A stretch of 26,374 bases of DNA from Bacteroidales bacterium UBA2714. GTDB lineage: Bacteria; Bacteroidota; Bacteroidia; Bacteroidales; P3. Under the pieces are notes generated by a model. That model made no database searches, was not told the origin of the DNA, and saw only the letters and a program-made list of their open reading frames with translations. Shown piece by piece: positions 8,254-16,024 of the stretch; the first letter of the stretch is position 1; each line of letters begins with the position of its first letter. The translations under genes were made by a program, and so were the position numbers. The stretch lies in NCBI GenBank assembly GCA_002354035.1, contig DEKU01000016.1, positions 24,955 through 51,328 of the forward strand, given 5' to 3'.

Positions 8254-9447
8254 CTATAAGTTGCTTATCAGTTGCTCGGCCACCATGCGGATTTCTTCCC
8301 GTGTCAGATAAGGGTGCATGGGGAGGGACAGCACACTTTTGGAGAGCCGCTGTGCCTGGGGGGTGAGGGCAAAACTGTGCACCTCTTTGAAGGCAGTCTG
8401 TCCACTCATGGGGGTAGGGTAGTACACCATAGTGGGTATACCCTTGGCTTTCAGCTTGGCTTGAAGAACGTCCCTGTTGAAAGTTCCGTTGCCCGATGGC
8501 ACACTGAGTTGTATCGTATACTGCGCCCAGCTGCTGGTGTAGCCGTCGGGGATATAGGGTGGGGTAATCTGGATTTCTTTTTTGATGAAACGGGTCATGC
8601 CGCTGATGAGCTGGGTGTAGTATTCGGCAACCTTGTTCACATCCGCCAGCTCATGTTCTTTGAAAGCCTTGAATTTCACTTTCAGGATGGCTGCCTGGAG
8701 CGTGTCGAGACGCGAGTTGAGCCCGATGCGGACGTTGTCGTACTTGTAGCTCCCTTTGCCATGAACGCGATAGGATTCTATCAGCGATGCCCATTCGTCG
8801 TTGTCGGTGAAGACTGCCCCGCCATCACCATAGCACCCCAAGGGTTTGGCCGGGAAGAATGAGGTTGTGGCAATATCGCCGAAACTGCAAGCCCGGTGCA
8901 GCTCAAAGCCCTCGCCGTTGGGCTTGGGAAGTTTGACGCTTCCGCCAAACCCTTGTGCCCCGTCCTCTATCAGGTACATACCCTCGCGTTTGGTAATGGC
9001 GCGCAAGGCTGCAAAGTCGGCCGGAAGGCCGAAGAGGTCGACAGCTATCACGGCCTTGGGCCGCAGGGTCATGTGGTCGTGGACCGAGCGGATGGCGTCG
9101 TCCAGACTTTTGGCATCCATGTTGAATGTGCGGGGGTCGACATCAACAAAAACGGGTGTGGCCCCTTCCAACGACACCACTTCGGCACTGGCAAAAAAGG
9201 TGAAATCGGGCACAAACACCGCGTCCCCTTTTCCCACACCAAGAGCTTTCAGGGCCAGAGTCAGCGCATCAGTTCCGTTGGCGCAGGTCAGACAATGCTT
9301 CACCCCCACATATTGAGCCAGCTCTTGTTCCAGCTCTTTTACAGGGGTTCCCATAATGAATGCCCCGGAGGCTGCCACCTCGGCCATGGCCTGGTCGAGG
9401 TCTTGCTTCAGGGCGGCGTACTGTTTCTTTAAATCTCTAAATTCCAT
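8254..9447 (-). CDS. wbpE: DegT/DnrJ/EryC1 sugar aminotransferase, WbpE-like
   Basis: PLP-dependent transfer of an amino group from glutamate to a 3-keto UDP-sugar. In the WbpE reaction, UDP-3-keto-GlcNAcA becomes UDP-GlcNAc(3NH2)A. The protein has 397 residues, slightly longer than the usual 360-375. The phosphate-binding A56-N-G-T-D-A-L62 is present, as are P-D-F-T-F-F-A-S-A-E (80-89), E161-D-G-A-Q and the PLP lysine K201 in S-F-F-P-A-K201-P-L-G-C-Y-G-D-G-G. The M-E-F-R-D-L-K start and the P-L-G-C-Y-G-D-G-G block match P. aeruginosa WbpE closely as I remember it. The extra length includes an insertion near 171-185 before the C-S-F-G-D segment. It lies between two GT4 genes in a tightly packed operon containing wbpB. 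Confidence 0.9.
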   Translation of the reverse strand: MEFRDLKKQYAALKQDLDQAMAEVAASGAFIMGTPVKELEQELAQYVGVKHCLTCANGTDALTLALKALGVGKGDAVFVPDFTFFASAEVVSLEGATPVFVDVDPRTFNMDAKSLDDAIRSVHDHMTLRPKAVIAVDLFGLPADFAALRAITKREGMYLIEDGAQGFGGSVKLPKPNGEGFELHRACSFGDIATTSFFPAKPLGCYGDGGAVFTDNDEWASLIESYRVHGKGSYKYDNVRIGLNSRLDTLQAAILKVKFKAFKEHELADVNKVAEYYTQLISGMTRFIKKEIQITPPYIPDGYTSSWAQYTIQLSVPSGNGTFNRDVLQAKLKAKGIPTMVYYPTPMSGQTAFKEVHSFALTPQAQRLSKSVLSLPMHPYLTREEIRMVAEQLISNL

Positions 9448-9483
9448 AATTATTCCCTTTGTCTATCCTATCTCGTCTATTGT

Positions 9484-10620
9484 TTAGTGTATATTAGCAA
9501 TCAAAGAGTCGTACAAACCGAAAAGAACATGCTCCTGAGTGGCCCAGTTGTACTTTCGGCGCACGGCCTGCCTGCCGTTCTCACCCATCTGCCGTGCCTC
9601 GTCGGGATGGTCGAGCAGATGGTTTATTGCGTCGGCTATGGCGTGGACATCGTGCGGGTCGACACAGATGCCGCACTTTTCCCCCTCGACAATCTCCTTC
9701 CACAAATCGAAGTCGGTAGCCACCACAGGTATTCCGGCCATCATATATTCAAACAGCTTCAGCACACCCAATGTGCCCTTTCTGTATCCCACGTTGGGCA
9801 GATAGTCCAGCAGAACCAGCCCGATGTCGGCCCGGTCATAGATTTCGGACACTCGCTCGGGAGGCACAACTCCCAGATAGTCCACCTTCGCCCACGTGTC
9901 CATACTCTTCAGCTTGTCCATGTAGGATGGGAAGAACGATTTTCCGGCAAGCAGATAGCGCGCACGCGTATAGCGCAGGCTCTCGATAATCTTGTCGTGC
10001 ATATACCGCTCGTCCACACCTCCGGCAAAACACACATACCGCTCCGGGCGGTCCTCCCACCGGTGGGGCCTGTCAATGAATACGGGGAAATTGGTCACCA
10101 TCACGCATCGACTGTTGGCGCTCCGCAGCCGGTCGGCAATCAGAGGCGTCACCGTCACCACAGCGTCAAACCGCTTAATCTTCTCCCGTTCCATGATAGC
10201 ATAAAGCTTCGACAACGGTTTGCGGCTCCACCGGGGCAGATACTCCTTAGTGAGCAGCTGGGCGGGGACATCCTCGTGCGAGTCGAAAACGACCTTTTTC
10301 CCGCATCGCTTCAGCCTCAGGCCCAAATCGAGCAGTTCTGGGTCGTGGAGATGATACAGGAAAGCATCCACCTCGACCGCCTTTCGGAACACCCTGTCCA
10401 GAAACAGCTGCCTCTGCAGCCTTGCGGTGGGCAGTTCCACCCCTCGAATATTCACCCCCTCGAGGCAACCGTCCTCCACATTGGGCGCCACGAGAAAGAC
10501 CTCATAGCAGCTTTCTCCCGCCTCGTCATGTCGGCGAGCCAACGAGACGCACTCCCGATGGAAGATGCGCACATCGCCCGCAGGGTGCACACTCGTGACA
10601 TGACACACTCTCACCCCCAT
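9484..10620 (-). CDS. Glycosyltransferase family 4
   Basis: Predicted GT-B glycosyltransferase of 378 residues acting on the glycan made by this cluster. The N-terminus reads V-R-V-C-H-V-T-S-V-H-P-A-G-D-V-R-I-F-H-R-E-C, a beta strand and glycine loop common in bacterial GT4 enzymes. The donor domain ends in K-L-F-E-Y-M-M-A-G-I-P-V-V-A-T, where the Glu fits the second Glu of the E-x7-E nucleotide-sugar motif, and G-E-N-G-R-Q-A-V is near the C-terminus. Only 4 bases separate it from the wbpB stop and 36 bases from wbpE, so it is inside the operon. Donor and acceptor cannot be inferred from sequence. Confidence 0.87.
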   Translation of the reverse strand: MGVRVCHVTSVHPAGDVRIFHRECVSLARRHDEAGESCYEVFLVAPNVEDGCLEGVNIRGVELPTARLQRQLFLDRVFRKAVEVDAFLYHLHDPELLDLGLRLKRCGKKVVFDSHEDVPAQLLTKEYLPRWSRKPLSKLYAIMEREKIKRFDAVVTVTPLIADRLRSANSRCVMVTNFPVFIDRPHRWEDRPERYVCFAGGVDERYMHDKIIESLRYTRARYLLAGKSFFPSYMDKLKSMDTWAKVDYLGVVPPERVSEIYDRADIGLVLLDYLPNVGYRKGTLGVLKLFEYMMAGIPVVATDFDLWKEIVEGEKCGICVDPHDVHAIADAINHLLDHPDEARQMGENGRQAVRRKYNWATQEHVLFGLYDSLIANIH

Positions 10621-10624
10621 AGCG

Positions 10625-11605
10625 CTAATATCTCATGTCGGTCCACCCAAAAGGATGCGGAGCCAGAGGCAATTTGGCCAGCGGGTGATAGTCGCCCTTC
10701 AGCCCGATGGGGGTGGAGTGGCGAATGTCGCTCACCATCTGGATGCAGGGACGGGCTTCGCTGATGCGGAAACCCCGTCCGGCTAAAATCTCCTCATAAC
10801 TGCGAGTGTGCAACTCGGTGAAGCCCTGGCTGAATTCAAACTCGTCGCCATCAATCATGATGGTGCGATAAGTGCGCTTCTCGCCCTGCACGGCGTTCTC
10901 GGGAAGGCACGCAGCGTTGATGCTCAGAAAATAACGCACCCGGGCCTGCTTCAGCTCCAAATAGCCCGCCACCCGGTCGTGAGACATCACATGCACCACA
11001 CTCTTCTCCACAGGCCCGAAAACCCATTGCAGCATATCGTAGAAATGCACACCGATATTGGTAGCCACGCCGCCGCTCTTGTGCACATCCCCCTTCCACG
11101 AAGAGTAGTACCATTTGCCCCGGGAAGTGATGTATGTCAGGTCGACATCATACACCTTGTCGCGAGGGCCCTGCTCCACCTTTTTCTTCAAAGCCACGAT
11201 ACTGTCGTGCAGTCGCAGCTGGAGAATGGTGTAGGCCTTGTGGCCGGTCTCTTCCTCCATGCCCAACAGGTTGTCGATATTGTAAGGGTTCAGCACAAGA
11301 GGTTTCTCGCAAATCACGTCGCACCCCAGCCGGAGGCCATAGCGGATAAAAGCGTCGTGGGTATAGTTGGGCGTGCAAATCGACACCCAGTGCAGCGGAG
11401 AGTCCGTGTGCTGCTGTTTCGAGCAGAAACGGTCGAACTGCTCCTGCTCCGTGAAAAACGAACAGTCGGGGAAATAGCTGTCCAGCCGTCCCACACTGTC
11501 GAACTTATCGTATGCCGCCACCAGCCTGTTGCCTGTGTCGGCTATAGCTTTCAGATGTCGTGGTGCTATATATCCCGCAGCACCTATCAATGCAAAATTC
11601 TTCAT
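10625..11605 (-). CDS. wbpB: Gfo/Idh/MocA oxidoreductase, WbpB/WlbA type (UDP-GlcNAcA 3-dehydrogenase)
   Basis: Oxidises C3 of UDP-N-acetylglucosaminuronate, giving the 3-keto substrate of the WbpE aminotransferase. The protein has 326 residues. The Rossmann start is M-K-N-F-A-L-I-G-A-A-G-Y-I-A-P-R-H, which I recognise as the conserved WbpB/WlbA N-terminus. The catalytic E100-K-P102 motif lies in C-D-V-I-C-E-K-P-L-V. The segment V-D-L-T-Y-I-T-S-R-G-K-W-Y followed by G-V-A-T-N-I-G-V-H-F-Y-D-M-L is diagnostic of the family. The C-terminal S-Y-E-E-I-L-A-G-R-G is also shared. It sits 47 bases after the UDP-sugar dehydrogenase gene, matching the order of reactions. Confidence 0.94.
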   Translation of the reverse strand: MKNFALIGAAGYIAPRHLKAIADTGNRLVAAYDKFDSVGRLDSYFPDCSFFTEQEQFDRFCSKQQHTDSPLHWVSICTPNYTHDAFIRYGLRLGCDVICEKPLVLNPYNIDNLLGMEEETGHKAYTILQLRLHDSIVALKKKVEQGPRDKVYDVDLTYITSRGKWYYSSWKGDVHKSGGVATNIGVHFYDMLQWVFGPVEKSVVHVMSHDRVAGYLELKQARVRYFLSINAACLPENAVQGEKRTYRTIMIDGDEFEFSQGFTELHTRSYEEILAGRGFRISEARPCIQMVSDIRHSTPIGLKGDYHPLAKLPLAPHPFGWTDMRY

Positions 11606-11652
11606 ACTCGTTTATTGTGTATTTCTTGCATAGACATGCCTTTGCGCAGGCC

Positions 11653-12927
11653 TCAAAGTCTGCCGTCCACCAGTTCGCGTGGCATTATGGCCTTCACGTC
11701 GTATATGACGTGGTTCGGCTCAAGCAAAGAGTCGAAATCAATCTCCATCTCGCGGAACTGGCGGTGAGCCACGGCGATGATGGCTGCCGCAAACATCTCT
11801 TTGGGAAGCTCGTTCACAATGTCGATGCCATACTCATGTTTCACCCTCTCTGGCGATGCCCACGGGTCGAACACCGTGATGTCGGCGTTATACTCCTGCA
11901 GGGCGTGGTAAATATCTATCACACGTGTGTTGCGCACATCGGGGCAGTTCTCTTTGAAAGTAAATCCCATGATGATAATCTTTGAGTGCAACACTTGAAT
12001 ACCTTTCTTCAGCATCAGTTTCACGGTCTGGTCTGCCACGTAGGCGCCCATGCCGTCGTTCATGCGGCGGCCGGCCAGAATAATCTCAGGGTTGTAGCCC
12101 AGTCGCTGGGCGCACTGTGCCAGATAGTAGGGGTCTACCGAAATGCAGTGTCCTCCCACCAATCCAGGGTTCATCTTGATGAAATTCCATTTCGTACCAG
12201 CGGCTTCGAGAACATCCTGTGTGTCTATGCCCATCAGGGTGAAAATCTTTGACAGCTCGTTCACAAATGCTATGTTGATGTCGCGCTGGCTGTTTTCTAT
12301 CACCTTGGCGGCCTCTGCAACCTTGATGCTCGAAGCCCGGTGAGTGCCGTTTTCCAGCACCGAGGCATACACCCTGTCCACCAGGTCTGCCGTCTCAGGT
12401 GTCGAGCCGGATGTGATCTTCTTTATTTTCTCCACGGTATGAACCTTGTCGCCAGGGTTGATGCGTTCAGGGCTGTAACCGGCAAAGAAGTCAACGTTGA
12501 ACTTCAGACCCGACACACGCTCCACTACAGGTAGGCACTCGTCCTCGGTAACGCCCGGATATACAGTCGACTCATAAACAACTGTGTCGCCCTTTGCAAT
12601 CACCTTGCCCACCACTTCGCTGGCGCCATATAGGGGGGTCAAGTCGGGATTGTTGTTCTTGTCCACAGGGGTGGGAACAGCCACCACATAGAAATTGCAG
12701 TCCCGGATATCCTCGATATTGCTCGAACATAGCAGCCCATGCTTATGAATGGCATCCTGCAGCAGCTCGTCGCTCACCTCCAGGGTGGCATCATGTCCAG
12801 CCATTAAGGCTTCCACGCGGGCCTTGCTCAAATCATATCCAACAGTTTTGTACTTTGTAGAAAAAAGTCTTGCCAAAGGCAGACCGACATATCCCAGTCC
12901 TATGACCGCAATTCTAATCTCTTGCAT
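11653..12927 (-). CDS. UDP-N-acetylhexosamine 6-dehydrogenase (TviB/WbpO/WbpA role)
   Basis: Two-step NAD-dependent oxidation of the C6 alcohol of a UDP-HexNAc to the uronate, the first step of the inferred pathway. It has 424 residues, typical of the UDP-glucose/GDP-mannose dehydrogenase superfamily. The NAD motif G10-L-G-Y-V-G-L-P-L-A19 is present, with V-Y-E-S-T-V-Y-P-G (117-125), S-P-E-R-I-N-P-G-D (152-160) and the catalytic Cys261 in G-G-H-C261-I-S-V-D-P-Y-Y-L. The pattern E-N-C-P-D-V-R-N-T-R near residue 330 is like TviB/WbpO (which act on UDP-GlcNAc or UDP-GalNAc). No symbol is given because the exact substrate is unproven. A good promoter lies about 75 bases upstream of the ATG. Confidence 0.92.
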   Translation of the reverse strand: MQEIRIAVIGLGYVGLPLARLFSTKYKTVGYDLSKARVEALMAGHDATLEVSDELLQDAIHKHGLLCSSNIEDIRDCNFYVVAVPTPVDKNNNPDLTPLYGASEVVGKVIAKGDTVVYESTVYPGVTEDECLPVVERVSGLKFNVDFFAGYSPERINPGDKVHTVEKIKKITSGSTPETADLVDRVYASVLENGTHRASSIKVAEAAKVIENSQRDINIAFVNELSKIFTLMGIDTQDVLEAAGTKWNFIKMNPGLVGGHCISVDPYYLAQCAQRLGYNPEIILAGRRMNDGMGAYVADQTVKLMLKKGIQVLHSKIIIMGFTFKENCPDVRNTRVIDIYHALQEYNADITVFDPWASPERVKHEYGIDIVNELPKEMFAAAIIAVAHRQFREMEIDFDSLLEPNHVIYDVKAIMPRELVDGRL

Positions 12928-13002
12928 AAGATATTGTTATATTGTTTCTTATTACTATATAATGTGTTTTTTTTCTTTTCGAGGCCACAATATTTCAAAT
13001 TG

Positions 13003-13032
13003 CAAAGATACATTTTTTTTTTGGTTTAGCAA
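13003..13032 (-). promoter_or_regulatory. Putative promoter of the sugar-nucleotide operon
   Basis: On the minus strand, TATCTTTG (complement of 13003-13010) is the -7 element and TTG (complement of 13030-13032) lies 19 bases upstream. The distance to the dehydrogenase ATG at 12927 implies a leader of about 70 bases. The operon may therefore be expressed separately from the ligase gene upstream. Confidence 0.7.
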
Positions 13033-13086
13033 TAAAAGCGTTTCCTTGCAGCATGTCCGCAGCTTCGGCTGGGACATTAGCCGGTA

Positions 13087-14370
13087 TCACTCCGTGGCCG
13101 AGCCTGTCAGCTCAACCTGTCGCCGAGTGCTGCATGTCAGCAGTGCGCCATACCAAAAACATATAAACAAGAGTCCCATCTGCCGTCCAAACATTACCTC
13201 AAACACCAAAAATCCGCCGTACACAATCGTGAAAAAAGCCATGGGCAAGTTGCGCCTCGGTTTCTGCAACGATGCCACAACCGGCACCACCACCATCATC
13301 AGCAGCAATGCAAGCCCTACGGCGCCTGTCATCAGCAGGGTCTCAACATACATGTTGTGCGTGTTGTACCTTTCGGGTTCATAGCCTTCGGCAAAATCGT
13401 GAGCCCTGTATCGCTCCCTCAATTCAGGCCAGTAGCCGTCGCAGCCCCATCCCCATAACGGACGCTCTTTCACCAATTCCAAGCCGCATTGCCACATCAC
13501 CTGACGGCCGTCGCCTGGCTCTCCGGCCAGCATCTTCTCGGCCGAGTACACGATGCGCCAATACAGTTTCGGCGCAGCCAGATAAGTTGTGCCAACACCC
13601 ACCACCAGCAGGCCCCCTATCACACCGGCCACCGCCCATCGGCGCCTCACAAAAGCCAGATGGGCCAGACAGCCCGCGGCCAGCAACGCCATGATCACCA
13701 GCCCCGACCGCGAACCCATCACCACCATATATCCCGACAGCATCACCATGTCTGCCACCACCACCCATCGCCTTTTCCTCCATCCGGCAGCACGCCAGTG
13801 CCGCTCCACGGTGGCATACAGCAGGCCTATAGCTGCTATCAAATACATCGATAGATAGTTGTGATGCAGAGGGTCGAAGTTGATGTCCACCAGCATCGAA
13901 GGCGGCACTCCTTGGAAAAAACGCACCGCAGCCCTCGTCCCCATCACGCCAAATCGCACACTCAACACCCCGGCCAGTACGGCTATCAGCAGTTCGATAT
14001 GCCGTCTTTTCAAATGGCTCAGATCGCTCACTAAAAACACACAGGGCAGCGCAGCCATGGGCAGCATCGTCATGGCTCGGCCCCAGGCCTCGCCGGGTTG
14101 GCTGCTCCATAATGCCGATGCGGCACACAGTGCATAGTATGCCACCATCAGCCATAGTCCGGCTTTGGCCCATGCGCTCAGCCCCCGGCTTCCAACCCTC
14201 CGGCTTGCCACACACTTCACCACCGTCGCCACACACAGCAACACCAGACTCCAAACACCCACTTTCCAGCCGATTGGAACAGAACCAGCCATCAGCATTG
14301 CAGCCACATACCACACAGCGTCATACCACTGCATATCCGCAAAAAATCGCTTTATCAGATTTTTCATCAT
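13087..14370 (-). CDS. O-antigen ligase / polymerase family membrane protein (WaaL/Wzy-like)
   Basis: Integral inner-membrane protein predicted to polymerise or ligate glycan on the periplasmic face. It has about ten or more hydrophobic segments. A Wzy_C-type region contains G-S-R-S-G-L followed, after a large soluble loop, by Y-N-T-H-N-M-Y-V-E-T-L-L-M-T-G-A-V-G-L. The His in such H-N-x-Y/F motifs is important in WaaL. The open frame extends to an ATG at 14418, but that codon overlaps the -33 element of a good promoter. The ATG pair at 14370/14367 (M-M-K-N-L-I-K) is therefore the likely start, giving about 427 residues. Ligase and Wzy polymerase cannot be told apart by sequence reading. It is the first gene of the minus-strand surface-glycan block and is divergent from cas6. 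Confidence 0.87.
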   Translation of the reverse strand: MMKNLIKRFFADMQWYDAVWYVAAMLMAGSVPIGWKVGVWSLVLLCVATVVKCVASRRVGSRGLSAWAKAGLWLMVAYYALCAASALWSSQPGEAWGRAMTMLPMAALPCVFLVSDLSHLKRRHIELLIAVLAGVLSVRFGVMGTRAAVRFFQGVPPSMLVDINFDPLHHNYLSMYLIAAIGLLYATVERHWRAAGWRKRRWVVVADMVMLSGYMVVMGSRSGLVIMALLAAGCLAHLAFVRRRWAVAGVIGGLLVVGVGTTYLAAPKLYWRIVYSAEKMLAGEPGDGRQVMWQCGLELVKERPLWGWGCDGYWPELRERYRAHDFAEGYEPERYNTHNMYVETLLMTGAVGLALLLMMVVVPVVASLQKPRRNLPMAFFTIVYGGFLVFEVMFGRQMGLLFICFWYGALLTCSTRRQVELTGSATE

Positions 14371-14388
14371 GCCATCTTTTTTGATTTG

Positions 14389-14418
14389 CAAAAGTACGCT
14401 TTTTTTGCGACATAACAA
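14389..14418 (-). promoter_or_regulatory. Putative promoter of the ligase gene
   Basis: On the minus strand, TACTTTTG (complement of 14389-14396) and TTG (complement of 14416-14418) are 19 bases apart. The element places the transcription start near 14383, just upstream of the ATG pair at 14370/14367, and excludes the more distal in-frame ATG at 14418. Confidence 0.7.
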
Positions 14419-14546
14419 TTATTCCTCTTTCCAAATGCCCGACCACACGGCAGGTTATCGCTCGCGTCGCCCGTGCCTTATACGTTATTATTATTAAAAA
14501 AGCAACTTTTATAGTGATGGTATCACCCTATTTGAAAAAAAATGTG

Positions 14547-14554
14547 TATATTTG
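14547..14554 (+). promoter_or_regulatory. Putative -7 element of the CRISPR-cas operon promoter
   Basis: TATATTTG matches TAnnTTTG. The only upstream TTTG (14531-14534) is 12 bases away, too close for a canonical -33 element, so the promoter may be weak or activated. Transcription from here would start near 14561 and supports translation of cas6 from 14595 rather than from the earlier in-frame ATG at 14514. Confidence 0.55.
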
Positions 14555-14594
14555 CAATCAATTTCTAATATTTATAAAAAAAGCCTGTACGTCA

Positions 14595-15260
14595 ATGCCA
14601 ACAATAAATGTAACAACAATACGGTTTGCTAATCTGTTGAATCACGCAGAGATATCGTTCTTTCGTGGGGCGATGATTGAAACAGCGTCCATGCATGATG
14701 CTTCGCTTTTCCACAATCATACCGACGAGGGTCTTCGTTATGATTATCCTCTAATCCAGTATAAAATACTACAGGGCCGCGTTGCATTGGTCGGAGTAGG
14801 GCAAGGCGCCAACGAGCTATTGTGGTTGCGTCCATACCTTAGTCGAGACCTGCACATTGGATACAAGAACATACCCTTCGAGATATTGTCTATTGAAAAC
14901 GCAGAGTCCCAAATAGGTATTTCCCGTCGCACAATGCGGTACAGACTCATTAATTGGATGCCCCTCAACCAGAAAAACGATCGACTTTTTCATGCGACTC
15001 ATGACGAAAGGGAGAGAACTATCCTGCTCGAAGGAATACTCACTAACAATATTATTGCTTTTTTCCACAGCTTTGACTATTCTCCTTCACAACAGATACA
15101 CTGCCACATTGAGCAACGAGGACCAATACAGAAAGTAATGTTTAAAGACGTGCCTATGCGAACTACTGATATTGAATTCCACACCAATGCGCTCCTGCCG
15201 CTGAATATCGGTATCGGCAAGGGCAGCAGTTTGGGGCACGGAATTGTAGAATCTATATAG
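14595..15260 (+). CDS. cas6: CRISPR RNA endoribonuclease Cas6 (Bacteroidota Cas6b-like)
   Basis: Cleaves pre-crRNA within each repeat to leave an 8-nucleotide 5' handle. From the ATG at 14595 the protein has 221 residues, within the Cas6 range. The C-terminus has the RAMP glycine-rich loop, N-I-G-I-G-K-G-S-S-L-G-H-G-I-V (204-218). The N-terminal part holds H40-N-H42-T-D-E-G-L-R-Y-D-Y-P-L-I-Q-Y-K, where one His may be catalytic as in many Cas6 proteins. An in-frame ATG at 14514 would add 27 residues but precedes the -7 element, so I reject it. It is the first gene of the operon, 10 bases before the DHH gene. The identification rests on the glycine-rich loop, length and context; the N-terminal part is divergent. 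Confidence 0.85.
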   Translation: MPTINVTTIRFANLLNHAEISFFRGAMIETASMHDASLFHNHTDEGLRYDYPLIQYKILQGRVALVGVGQGANELLWLRPYLSRDLHIGYKNIPFEILSIENAESQIGISRRTMRYRLINWMPLNQKNDRLFHATHDERERTILLEGILTNNIIAFFHSFDYSPSQQIHCHIEQRGPIQKVMFKDVPMRTTDIEFHTNALLPLNIGIGKGSSLGHGIVESI

Positions 15261-15270
15261 CGGTAATGTT

Positions 15271-16014
15271 ATGAAGAAGATATTCTTTTTGGGTGGTCAC
15301 GATTTGGAGATGGTTGAAATAAAAAAGCTGCTCCTTAGGCATGGTTGCGAAGTGTACGACGCCAACCTACGATGGGACAATGCCGTGCTCGAGGTTTATT
15401 CTGATGTTCTGGAGCAGAATCCTGATGCCGAATTCGTGGGAATAGAACTTCGTGACCCACAAAACCTGTCAGCAAAATACAACTACACCAACATCGACCA
15501 CCACAACGAGAATAGTGCCTTTCCGGCATCCATCCTTCAGGTTGCATCTTTAGTCGGCGAAAGCCCCGACCGCAGGATGGAACTGGTGGCTGCTAACGAC
15601 AGTGGCTACATCCCTGCAATGAAAGCAATGGGTGCTTCCGACGCAGAGATTGCCCTGATACGGCAAGAAGACCGCTTTGCCCAAGGAGTCACAGCAGAAG
15701 ACGAGTTTCTTGCCGAGCAGTCTGTCAAAAATCATATATGCCAGGTGGGCAATACCGTCACCGTCCGAGCTCTCACTCCCTGCTTCTCGGCCATCAGCGA
15801 CCGGTTGTACCCTTACCGCAGTCTGCTCATCTATAGCACCGAAGCATGGGTGTTCTATGGTGAGGGTAAAAGCGACATACTTGCCCGTTCGCACCGGGAA
15901 ATTGACAATGGACTTATCTATCATGGAGGTGGTGCCAATGGATATATCGGTGCAGCCAAGGGCGCATTCTCTTACCAAAAAATATTAGAATTCGTTTCAT
16001 CTTTCAATCAATAA
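15271..16014 (+). CDS. DHH-family phosphodiesterase, NrN-like (predicted SAM-AMP hydrolase)
   Basis: Predicted cytosolic metal-dependent phosphodiesterase that removes the type III second messenger. It has 247 residues. The DHH motif lies at 76-78 in Y-T-N-I-D-H-H-N-E. A further candidate metal ligand is D110 in V-A-A-N-D-S-G-Y, and the glycine-rich G219-G-G-A-N-G-Y-I-G resembles the DHHA1 substrate loop. Motif I is reduced to G-G-H10-D11-L-E13-M in place of the NrnA-type H-x-x-P-D-x-D-A, and the protein is shorter than the roughly 310-residue NrnA. In B. fragilis type III-B loci the equivalent gene (NrN) next to corA specifically degrades SAM-AMP. Position between cas6 and corA, with 10-base gaps on each side, supports the same off-switch role. 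Activity is inferred, not shown. Confidence 0.85.
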   Translation: MKKIFFLGGHDLEMVEIKKLLLRHGCEVYDANLRWDNAVLEVYSDVLEQNPDAEFVGIELRDPQNLSAKYNYTNIDHHNENSAFPASILQVASLVGESPDRRMELVAANDSGYIPAMKAMGASDAEIALIRQEDRFAQGVTAEDEFLAEQSVKNHICQVGNTVTVRALTPCFSAISDRLYPYRSLLIYSTEAWVFYGEGKSDILARSHREIDNGLIYHGGGANGYIGAAKGAFSYQKILEFVSSFNQ

Positions 16015-16024
16015 GCCGACAAAA

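Noticed and set aside
9487..11767. Long plus-strand frames antisense to the GT4 and wbpB genes
   Set aside because: Both minus-strand genes have full family motifs and tight operon spacing; the plus frames have neither.
14514..14594. Earlier in-frame start for cas6
   Set aside because: The predicted -7 element at 14547-14554 lies inside this extension, so the transcript would start after it.
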